From Agrostemma githago (lineage: Eukaryota > Streptophyta > Magnoliopsida > Caryophyllales > Caryophyllaceae), in contig OY288242.1 in the NCBI GenBank assembly GCA_958450325.1, positions 71,773,562 to 71,837,561 on the forward strand: a stretch of DNA of 64,000 bases, given 5' to 3'. The notes beneath the pieces were generated by a model that was not told the DNA's origin, searched no databases, and was given only the letters and a program-made list of their open reading frames with translations. Positions 44,859 to 53,689 of this stretch are shown here, piece by piece. Position 1 is the stretch's first letter, and the number at the start of each line of letters is the position of its first letter. A program made the position numbers and the translations under genes.

Positions 44859-45125
44859 TTAGTAGTAGTAGAAGATTAGTAATATTAGTACTAGTAGTAG
44901 TAGTATAGTACTAATATTACTAATGTTACTTCACTATTACTAGTACTACTACTAATACTACTACTACCACTACTACTATTACTAATTTTCTACTTCTACT
45001 ACTACTAATCTACTACCACTACTAATCTACTACTAATACTACTAAATTCCTAGATTACCCTAAACTAATTGACTCTATATTTTAACTTTGCGCAAACATG
45101 TTTCTCGTAGTTCTAACACTGTTTT

Positions 45126-45428
45126 ATGAAGGGCCCAACCGCAACCCCGGTGCAGCTTTTGGAGAAGACGAAGAAGAGGAAGGATGAGAAGTGGATTGAC
45201 CCCCGAGGACCGGAGATTGTTGTGAGTAGTAGTAAAGTTTTTCAAGAAAATACTACTCCCAAAAATTATGATGTGAAAGTATATATTGTTCTGAAAGTTC
45301 TAACACTGTTTCCTGTTGCTGTTTTAGGAGAACTTTGAGAAAGCGGTGGAGGAGGCACGAGCTTCTGATCGGTCACCGAACACCTTGAAGATCTTCCACG
45401 ATGTCACTTGGGGCTACAACCAGAAGAG
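45126..45428 (+). pseudogene. CACTA Ptta/En/Spm-type protein fragment, two exons
   Basis: Exon 1 (45126-45221) ends KKRKDEKWIDPRGPEIV. A 106-base intron with GTGAGT donor and GTTTTAG acceptor (45222-45327) is followed by exon 2, reading ENFEKAVEEARASDRSPNTL and KIFHDVTWGYNQKS in the same phase. The combination of a basic stretch, a W-x-DPR motif and a following amphipathic segment is typical of the plant transposase (Ptta/En/Spm) family found as second gene in CACTA elements. The rest of the protein is missing. Confidence 0.6.
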
Positions 45429-45764
45429 TATATATTTATGTATATATTTCTAACTCCTAGATAGATGTGTTGGAATTGTCATCGGAATTGTCACTAACTC
45501 GTAGATAGAATTGTGAACCCAACACACGTTCTTTGTATTATATTTTCATTTTCTATATCAGTATCTTGGTTTAGATTTGTTGAGTTTTGTGGAGTTCTGT
45601 GAAGAAGATGTGTATGGAAGCTTTGATTGGAGTTTTGGGTGATTTTTGTGGCGGATATGCTTTTGTTGGGGTTTGTTGTAGGAGTCACATGTAATTGTAG
45701 GTGGGTTTATTTTGGCGCATATGGGGAGCTAAAAACAACAAATCCTATTATTTTATACACAAAC

Positions 45765-46125
45765 TTGCGTCGGATTAACCGATGCAACCCATCCAATCCT
45801 GTCGACTTTGCGTCGGCTAATCCGACGCAGATGTTCCAGTCAACACGCATTGCGTCGGATTAGCCAACGCAAAGCCGACAGGAAATTAAGCGTTGTGTCG
45901 GCTAATCCGACGCAATGCGTGTTGACTGGATGCGTTGGCCGGCCAAGTGTTGCGTCGGATTATCCAACGCAAAGTCGACGCAATACGCTTGCGTTGGATT
46001 TGTCCACGCAAAGAAAAATTTTTGCGTTAAAAAATAACGGCGGACGTTCACGTCGGCTAATCCGACGCAATCACTACTTTGCGTCGGATATTCCGATTTT
46101 GCGTCGGATTTGTCCGACGCAATTC
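45765..46125. repeat. CACTA 2 right subterminal repeats (GCGTCGG)
   Basis: About eighteen GCGTCGG/CCGACGC motifs in both orientations lead up to the terminus at 46144. Confidence 0.88.
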
Positions 46126-46144
46126 CGGCTTGATTTTTGTAGTG

Positions 46145-46620
46145 AACTATTGATGATTTGTATATGAACAGAGTAGATAAAGTGCAAAAAGAGGCAAAAG
46201 CAATTGGTAAGGCTTTGAAAAGGTTTGATTTTATGTTTCCTTTGTATATAATGCATGATATTATGAGGACTGCCGACTTTTTGTGTCAAGCTTTACAAAG
46301 AAAAGACCTCGACATATTGAATGCTCTAAATTTTCTTTCTCTTACAAAAGAAAAACTTCAAGATATGAGAGAAAATGGTTGGAATGAATTGATTATAAAG
46401 GTTGAAGAATTTTGTGTTGATCTGAGCATGATATATGTCGGATATGTCCGCTCCTTACAAGAAAGGTTTGAGGAATTGTGAAAAAAATATCACGAATGAG
46501 CATTATTATCGGGTTAATGTACTTTATAGTGTGATAGATTTTCAATTGGTAGAACTGGACAACTGATTTGCATAAAGTTCTCTGGAGATTCTTAAATTAA
46601 GTGCTTCATTTGATCCTCGT
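46145..46620 (+). pseudogene. hAT transposase, central-to-C-terminal part
   Basis: The frame continues across the CACTA: TIDDLYMNRVDKVQKEAKAI, KRFDFMFPLYIMHDIMRTAD, LCQALQRKDLDILNALNF, WNELIIKVEEFCVDL. After a stop near 46481 a shifted frame gives HYYRVNVLYSVIDFQLVELD and LKLSASFDPRH, the last being joined precisely to sequence beyond the solo LTR. This is the region before the hAT dimerisation domain. Confidence 0.9.
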
Positions 46621-46625
46621 CATTG

Positions 46626-49296
46626 TGTGGACATGACATAGGTCCACCCCGACGCGGCCACGCGCGGGTTTGGGGAGGCGAATGAAACTCCATATGAGAT
46701 GGGTCGAATTGAAATTTAAATCAAAGTGGAGTCGCCACCGAACTTTGTGAGAGTTTGGGCTCGTTCGAACTCACTCTATACCCTAGTGGGCCATGCACAA
46801 AGTATGGCCCATTCGGGTGTCAGAGTTTATTGGGCTCGTCCCTTTGCATTTGATACCGATACCGACGTTATCGGATACCGTGTATTGAATGACTCTCGTG
46901 TGCCAACGGTCTCGGGCATCCGGAAACCGAGGTTCTGAGTAAGGGGTGAGGGTACGTGTTGGGAAGTTCGCAAAGAACACCCAACCCCGCCCGCACATTA
47001 GCGGCCTCTACTAAGATATCGTTTGACTCTCTAATACGCGCGTTAGTAGAACGGTAAAATGATATGCAAACATTATTTTGCCTAGACATGTGAATAATTA
47101 AATGGGTTGCTAAGCCGATTTAATGCATCTAATACTAACGTCAAAGTTATAATTAGCATGCGGGTTCATTTTAGTACAATAAAATAAACAACAAAAATAA
47201 ATCGACAAAAACAGAAACAAACATGTTAGTAACGGTATAACGATAATAGCGGTTTGCAAGAAATATAGAATGCTATAGAATAAAATAACAACATGATGCA
47301 TGATTTTGAAAAATTGTATGACACGTGATGGACTTGACACGTGTTGACCGAAGTCATAAAAAAAAAATTGACAAGGCTTGAAATGCGTTTAGGGCTCACG
47401 TTTTGACGTGATGAAGTCCACTCGACCGAGTCACTGCGGGACTCGACCGAGTGGTCTCGAAAAAAGCACTCTGCCCAAAATTTGAGGTGCTACTCGACCG
47501 AGTCACGAAGGGACTCGACCGAGTCACGAAGGGACTCGACCGAGTCACGAAGGGACTCGACCGAGTAGGTCGCCACTCGACCGAGTCATTGCGGGACTCG
47601 GCCGAGTGGTCCTCAAAAGACCATTCTGCTTCGATTTTTGGATGTCACTCGATCGAGTGGCCTATGGCACTCGGTCGAGTGACACCTGTACGAACTATGG
47701 TTCGTTTGGTTTTGATTTGGAAATTGCTTTCGGTTTTGAAAATGGTCAATTCATTAGGTCACGTAGAAATATAATGAGATTTATACTCGACCCGAATCGA
47801 TACTTGCCATATTCTATGCTTGATTATGATATCGATATCGAATATTTAGAGTGACTTTTGAAAATATGATTTTGTAAGTCGACTTGAACCGGACTAACAC
47901 GATATGAATAATCTCCAGGTTTATAGTGTCGTATTAATTCGATTGAATTAAGTGACAACTACTTTAGCATCAACGAAAATCGTATTAGTTGGATTGATTG
48001 ACTAGACTATTCAAATTCGACATCCAACTATTGAGTTGGTATCGAATCTAATAGATTGATGCTTTGTATTTACTAAAAGTTTGATTCCCTCCGCATCCCG
48101 ACATCATGATAAATCCCTACGGATTGTGCGATGTCGGATCCGCATCAACAGGTCTCGACTCAAATTAAAAAGTACTTTAAACTATAGTTTTGAAATTGAT
48201 GAAGATGCGATGAATATTGATGATAACGACACGAATAATAAAAAAAACGTGACTAGCGACGCAACGAAATAAAATGATTTTATTGGTGTTGACTTGCTTC
48301 AACAATCAAACACTCGGGGTGTCGGGATAAGCGACCGTCAACATCGGGTGCGATACCCTCGTAAGATTCGGATTTTCTTATCCCGTCATCCCTCGCATTC
48401 GACACAAATCAACAAGTATTTTAATGTTTTATATTAGAGATTATTATCGATATTAGAGATGCGACGATAAAATAAGACAAAATAAATAAAAAACGACGAA
48501 GAGGACAGACGATACGAGAGAGAAGAGAAGGGAAAAGAACGGGATTTTGCACCCTCAACCTACATGTTTCTTAGTCTCGGATAGATCTCGTTAGTTGTGG
48601 CTTTGGCACGGGAGAATCGAGGTTGATGTAAATTGAGTTATGCTGGTTTAGGGTTCCTAGATGCTAGGGTTTAAGGTTGAAGAGGATAACTTGTGATGGG
48701 TGAAGATTAGGGTTGTAGAGGGGTTGATTAGGATGTGTAAAGTGTTGAATTGTGCATGCAAGAGGGTGTTTATATAGATGTTGTCATGCATCCCCGTCTA
48801 GGGTTACTCGAACGAATAGCCCCCTGACTCGGTCGAGTGGCCCAAGTAACCGCAGCCGGGCCAGCTTGAGGGCCCACTCGATCGAGTGGGCTGACACTCG
48901 ATCGAGTGAGTCAGCTGAGGCGCAAGGGTTCGTTTTTTGGACCTCGAGTTTGGGCCCCTTTGTGGGTTTTGTTCTTGTGTTGGACTTTTGATGTTTGGGT
49001 GACTGTTTTTTATGTCTCGGAAACGGCTTTGACCGGGGTTTGACCCAATCGCTAAAAGTTGGTTTTATTTCCGGTGTCGGTTTTGACCCAAATTAGTCTT
49101 ATTTGATTGGAAACGACCTACTGGGCCTGAATTTGAGGTCGGTTTAGTGAGATTTGTACTCTGTAAAAGCCCAAGCCAGAAACTAATGGTTCTAAGCCCA
49201 CATCCGAGCGCGTAGAAACACGTTTGCCTCCGATCATCATCGGGTGTTTTTTGGAAACTGCTATAGACACCTAACGGCCAAATGTGGGTGTCTACA
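46626..49296 (-). mobile_element. Retand-family solo LTR in the hAT gene
   Basis: A 2671-bp LTR with TGTGGACATGAC and GTGTCTACA ends is flanked by a perfect duplication CATTG (46621-46625, 49297-49301). It belongs to the same family as the LTRs at 28209, 35644 and 53690, but to a divergent subfamily with a different central part. Removing it and one CATTG gives SASFDPRHCFRAFKREDVCR in one frame of the hAT protein. Solo LTRs arise by recombination between the two LTRs of one copy. Confidence 0.96.
47491..47608. repeat. Tandem palindromic repeats ACTCGACCGAGT in the solo LTR
   Basis: Four near-identical 21-base units (GGGACTCGACCGAGTCACGAA) are bracketed by further ACTCGACCGAGT copies; CACTCGATCGAGTGG palindromes recur at about 47645-47685 and 48870-48910. 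Each core is self-complementary. Confidence 0.9.
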
Positions 49297-49743
49297 CATT
49301 GTTTCCGGGCATTCAAACGAGAAGATGTGTGTAGACTTGCTTTAACGTATTATCCTTTCAACTTTCCATCATATGATATGTCTTCTCTCGAGTTAGAATG
49401 CGAGTTTTTTGTAGCAGATCTAAAGAAAAATCCAAGATTTGCACAAACATCGTCAGTCTCAGATTTGTGTCGAAAGATGGTGGAGTTTGGTAAGACATCC
49501 TTCTATCCTATGATATATCAGTTGATTTGTCTCATCTTGACTCTCCCTGTTTCTACTACAACAACTGAGAGGGCATTTTAATATTAGCATCGTCAAAAGC
49601 AAACTTCAAAATAAAATGTTTGATGAATTCCTTGATGATTTGTTGGTACTTTACATTGAGAGGAAATATGCAGATAGTGTTGAAAATGATGACGTTGTCA
49701 CTGAATCTGAATTATCCAGACATCAGCGGGTAAAGTTTAGTTA
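49297..49743 (+). pseudogene. hAT transposase C-terminus with dimerisation domain
   Basis: It continues HCFRAFKREDVCRLALTYYP, then SSVSDLCRKMVEFGKTSFYP and the hAT dimerisation core LTLPVSTTTTERAF. A single-base frameshift at about 49580 follows, after which ISIVKSKLQNKMFDEFLDDL and VLYIERKYADSVENDDV run to a stop at about 49743. This domain mediates transposase dimers and is the most conserved part of hAT proteins. Confidence 0.93.
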
Positions 49744-49882
49744 GCTATGTAATTACAGGATTTTGGTTTTATGTCCTTTGTAAAACCACTTTTGAATGAT
49801 AATGTTAAAGGAGCATATATATTTTTGTCGGGATTATTCCCTTTGTAAGATTTAAATTTTAGCCCTTGTGATTTTTCAATCT

Positions 49883-49896
49883 TGGATTCGCCCCTG
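49883..49896. repeat. Right terminal inverted repeat of the hAT element
   Basis: TGGATTCGCCCCTG, whose reverse complement CAGGGGCGAATCCA is a typical hAT start, lies about 150 bases after the transposase stop. The matching left end was not found upstream of 40761, where the MITE cluster begins. Confidence 0.7.
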
Positions 49897-50338
49897 AATA
49901 TAAGTACTACTGCTACAAGATATTAAACTTAAAAAGTTACACCACACTTATTTTTTTCCATAACCAAAGAAAGTACTTCATTGTATATCCTTCATTCTAT
50001 TTAGGACAAAGCAATAAGGGACACAAATCATCTTTACTCACAACAACCATCATTATATTAATAAAAATTGCATGCTCCTGAAACTAAAGTAACCCTTCCT
50101 CCCTTCCTCCCATTTATTTCATTGCTCCTACATTCCATTTCTCGTCTTTCATCTTCCAAATCTTTCATTTTGACCCCTCTCTACTAAATATTCTATTTTG
50201 TTTGCTTCTGCAATTATCAATCTACCCTACTTCATCTCTAGTCTCTCCATAATAACTCCCTCAAATGAAAATGTTCCCTTCTAAGTATTATTAGCCTACT
50301 ACTAATCTTGACATTCAACAACATTTCGTAAACTAAAC
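49897..50338 (+). other. Unassigned, promoter/leader-like sequence
   Basis: No gene. After about 50090 the plus strand becomes strongly pyrimidine-rich (CTTCCTCCC, TTCTCGTC), as in plant 5' leaders, up to the ATG at 50339. Confidence 0.35.
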
Positions 50339-50587
50339 ATGAAAATGGTGGGTTCATTTTCTGTTGTTGTTTCTTCTCTCAATTCTCTCATTGCTTTATA
50401 CTTCAATAAATCAACTTCAACAACAACAACCAAAGACAACACCTCCAACAATAACTTCACCACCACCACCAACAACAACAACAAAATGAACTTCAATAAC
50501 AACAATCACATCAACTTCAACAACAACAACCACATAAACTTCAACAACAACAGCAACAACAACAACAAAACAGTAACAACACAATAA
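50339..50587 (+). CDS. Hypothetical Asn/Thr-rich ORF, possible 5' end of a host gene
   Basis: The ATG at 50339 follows a CT-rich leader. The first 23 residues (MKMVGSFSVVVSSLNSLIAL...) are hydrophobic and complex, unlike the rest, which is Asn/Thr-rich from an (AAC)n-type microsatellite with two NHINFNNNN repeats. It stops at 50587. Such N-termini occur in real plant genes with expanded microsatellites, but no family is recognisable. Downstream sequence to 50880 includes a short Gly/Arg-rich stretch and then a CACTA end, so the gene, if real, is truncated. Confidence 0.3.
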   Translation: MKMVGSFSVVVSSLNSLIALYFNKSTSTTTTKDNTSNNNFTTTTNNNNKMNFNNNNHINFNNNNHINFNNNSNNNNKTVTTQ

Positions 50588-50919
50588 TAAATAACAAAAA
50601 ACAACAATATGTATAACAATAATATTAACAACAACATAATACACAAATTAAACCTTTGTGAGAAATTAAAGAATATGAGAGAAGAAGGTGGAGGAGGTGG
50701 TGGCGCTATGGCAGGGAGTCGGAGGGAGGAAAAGCGAGAGGGAAGAAAGAGGTGGAGAAAAATGCAGCTCTTGCGTGGGTGGAGCGCCAGAGGTCCGAGG
50801 TAGTGGTGAGCGCCAGAGGTAGGTGAGGTGGAGGATGAATGTGAGTGCGAGGGAGATGAGAGTGGTTAGGGTTTTCGTTTCATTCGATTGAAATCGATTT
50901 GGGGATTGTGTTGTCGCTG
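50588..50919. other. Unassigned purine-rich sequence before CACTA 3
   Basis: It contains residual (AAC/AAT)n and a GGAGG/GAGAGAAG-rich block. The GCGCCAGAGGT phrase is repeated at about 50782 and 50809. No supported gene. Confidence 0.4.
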
Positions 50920-51650
50920 CGTCTTTTTTTTACTAATGTAACTTCGTTGCTTCGGATTAGCCGACGCAAAGTCCGACGCAATGTCGTTCATGCTTCGACG
51001 TTTGCGTCAGCGAATCCAACACAAAACATTAAAATATTGATTTTTACAGAGTGTGGATCCAGGTTGTCATGCATCGGGTTTTCAAACATTGTGTCGGATA
51101 TTCCGACACAATAGTTATCCTTGCGTCGGCGAATCCAACACAACCAATTTACATATTTATTTTTTTCATGGTTTGGATCCAAGCTGGCATGGGTCGGGTT
51201 TTCAAACACTGCATTGGATAATCCGACGCAATGTCATCCATGCATCGGCATTTGTGTCGGATTTGCCGACGCAATACATAAAACATTGATTTCTACATAG
51301 TGTGGATCCAGGCTATCATGCGTCGGGTTTTCAAACATTGCATCGGATATCCCAACGCAATAGTTATCCTTGCGTCGGCATTTGCGTCCCTATTGACATT
51401 TTTTTTCATGGTTTGGATCTAGGCTAGCGTGCACGGGTTTTCAAACACTGCGTTGAATAATCCAACGCAATGTATGTCATCCATGTGTCGGCATTTGCGT
51501 CGGCAAATCCGACGCAACCTTTTGGCGTCAGAGTCATTTCAAGGCGTCTTCAAGTCACGTCGACTTGCATTGGGAATTCTGCCACAAGTGGTTGGCGTCG
51601 GCCTATCCGACGCAAAATATCTGCCGCATTTTTTGTTGATTTTAGTAGTG
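50920..51650 (+). mobile_element. CACTA transposon 3, right-hand end
   Basis: It ends TTGATTTTAGTAGTG (reverse complement CACTACTAAAATCAA), nearly identical to the left end of CACTA 2. It carries TTGCGTCGG/CCGACGCAA repeats plus a diverged tandem unit of about 120 bases (phrases GGATCCAGGCT..CATG.GTCGGGTTTTCAAACA near 51053, 51173, 51301 and 51417). The left end and coding sequence were not found. Confidence 0.8.
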
Positions 51651-51719
51651 GTCGGATGTCGTGACCCGTTAAAAAAAACACATTTGTAACTCAACCAACC
51701 TAAGTGTAGTAGCGGTAGT

Positions 51720-52525
51720 TATATCGATCCACAGACTGTGAGGTGGAGATGAAGCTAAGATTTTATTAGCAGGTTTGACCAACATATATGATTAACTAAT
51801 TTTGTTAGCAGTGTGTGGTAATCAGCAGTTTCAGATTGGTAGATTGCTAAATTTTCTGTAAAATGACAATTATGGATATAAATTGTTAATGGAGATTGGA
51901 TAAGATACATTTTCAAGGGTAGGAAAGTCATTTTTGTATATATTTTCTCAGGGCTCGTTTGGTTCACCGTGGGAAGATGAAATTACCGAAAAACTTAAAT
52001 TCACATGAATTTGTATTTTATGTGAATTACAAAAATATTGTTTGGTTGTCATGGGAAGATGAAGATGCAGTTACCGAGAACTTAAATTCACATGAATTTG
52101 TATTTTATGTGAATTACAAAAATATTGTTTGGTTGCCATGAGGGAAATGAGTTCATGCGGGAAGTTGTACACACCAAGGGGGTTGGTGAATGACTTCCCC
52201 CATTATGGAGGAATTGAAATTCCTTGGGAAGTGATAATTTTCATGAAATGGGCAACCAAACAACTCCCTGAAAATGTAATTCATTGGATGTTGCACTTCC
52301 CGGGAACTAGAGGAGTAACCAAACGACCCCTCATATGTTAATCGAATATCCTAGGGTAAGCCGCATATGTAAAACAGTAGATTGCACCCAAATATACTAC
52401 AAGTATTTCAATATATGTTGTTTATCAAACACCTCTGATGATATATTGATTGGTCAAAATTGCTAAAAGCCCTCAATATGTCAAAGAATGATCAATTCGC
52501 CGTTTACCAAACACCTTCATAGTCT
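51720..52525. mobile_element. Relic of the GTTTGGTAAAC MITE family, interrupted
   Basis: 51745-51900 resembles 38195-38345 (AGCAGGTTTGAC, TGTAAAATGACAA...GGATATAAA). The right end GCCGTTTACCAAACACCTTCATAG (52501 region) matches that at 38955-38980. The middle is replaced by a Tourist-like MITE. The left terminal repeat is not recognisable. Confidence 0.6.
51951..52330. mobile_element. Tourist-like MITE with internal duplication
   Basis: The inverted ends GGGCTCGTTTGGTT and AACCAAACGACCCC (one mismatch) are flanked by TCA at 51948-51950 and 52331-52333, fitting PIF/Harbinger-type 3-bp duplications. Inside, about 85 bases are duplicated in tandem (51971-52052 and 52053-52140), including a copy of the terminal-like phrase TTTGGTT.CCATG. 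Confidence 0.75.
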
Positions 52526-52855
52526 AGCCCACTTAGTTCTTTGGACTATTGGTCGAACAGTCGGAGATGTTGGGAATACTCGGCCCCGATTGACATTCTA
52601 TGCTTGATCGATAATGACGTAGAATCAATGAATTAATTTCTTCAGAGATTTTTTATTACTTTTTTTTGTAATCTTAATTGAATAAATATGAAAATTATAT
52701 TACTCTTATGTCTTTGACGCAAAAACAAAAGCCTTTTAAAAAAAATATTTTTTTTAATTAAAGTGGCGTCGACGCTCGATCGCCACCATAAGTCGTAAAC
52801 TCGCTCATTATACTATATAAATGCATGGGTTTAAAAGAAAAACATTTGAACCGAA

Positions 52856-52960
52856 GATATCCTAACCTAGTGGTTAAGGCTGACAATAGGTTGCATGTTC
52901 GAATCTCCCCTCCTCTTATATTGTAATGCGACTAAGTGCGTGCTTTGTTCAATAAAAAAA
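52856..52960 (+). mobile_element. tRNA-derived SINE-like element
   Basis: The box A-like TAGTGGTTAAGG (52868-52879) and box B-like GTTCGAATC (52897-52905) are spaced as in plant tRNA-related SINEs, followed by a short body and an A-run. It does not fold as a complete tRNA. Target duplications are unclear. Confidence 0.5.
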
Positions 52961-53689
52961 CATACTCCTCTTATATGAGTAATCGTCGTTCTTTCCTTTT
53001 TAGTACTAGTTTGCTTATCTTCCCTCTTTTCTTTTTGGGTTGTACTTTTAATCAATTCTTTATTCTTTCTTCAATTTTTTATTCTTTCCTTTACATGTAA
53101 ACCCCACGATATTTTCACTTTATATCCACTTTTTTTCTCACTTTAATCAATTTTTTTATTTCTTTCTTATTTCTTGTGCGAAAAAAAGAGGTAAGATTAC
53201 TAGAGAAAAGAAAAAAAAACATTTGATTAGTAAGGATAACATTATTAGTGAGTCTTGAAAGAGTCCTGTCTCAAGACCATGTACGAAAAAATAATTATTA
53301 AATTATCATAAATTAATATAAGTAAGGCATAATTAAAATATCGTAAATCATTCGGACTTATAATATGAGTGAAGCCCAAAAGATCGTCTAGCCGTTTTTT
53401 TGTATATCACACACAAATCAAACAACAATAAAATAAAACAAGTTAAATATTTTAATTAAACTAAATAGTAAAGTAATTAGTAATTTTGTACCAAAGAAGC
53501 AAAATTGTAATTGTTTGATCACAAACTAAATCAAATTGATTAACTTTTTTTTAAAATCTGATTGATAATGTATAAAGTTTGGAGTGAGTCAGAGCGATAA
53601 ACAATAAACAAATAATAAAACACCAGTATAGTCTCGTGCATACTTGCACGATATATTTCAATTGTTGATGTATTTTTTTTATGTATTAC
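52961..53689. other. AT-rich intergenic sequence
   Basis: Poly-A/T-rich spacer with no recognisable gene or element end. Confidence 0.6.

Larger units (their letters stand above)
42331..46144 (+). mobile_element. CACTA transposon 2 inserted in the hAT gene
   Basis: The left end CACTACTAAAAACAG and the right end TGATTTTTGTAGTG (reverse complement CACTACAAAAATCA) are CACTA terminal repeats; inside both lie TTGCGTCGGA-type subterminal repeats. The 3-bp flanks are AAT and AAC. Removing the element plus one flank restores the hAT frame exactly (Thr-X-Ile-Asp-Asp). At 3.8 kb with only a fragment of coding sequence it is non-autonomous. It carries a small hAT element at 44148-44858. Confidence 0.92.

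Noticed and set aside
47451..47774. ORF with DRVTKGL repeats
   Set aside because: It is a translation of the ACTCGACCGAGT tandem inside the solo LTR.
52868..52905. tRNA gene from box A and box B matches
   Set aside because: No complete cloverleaf or acceptor stem is visible; the A-run and body fit a SINE better.
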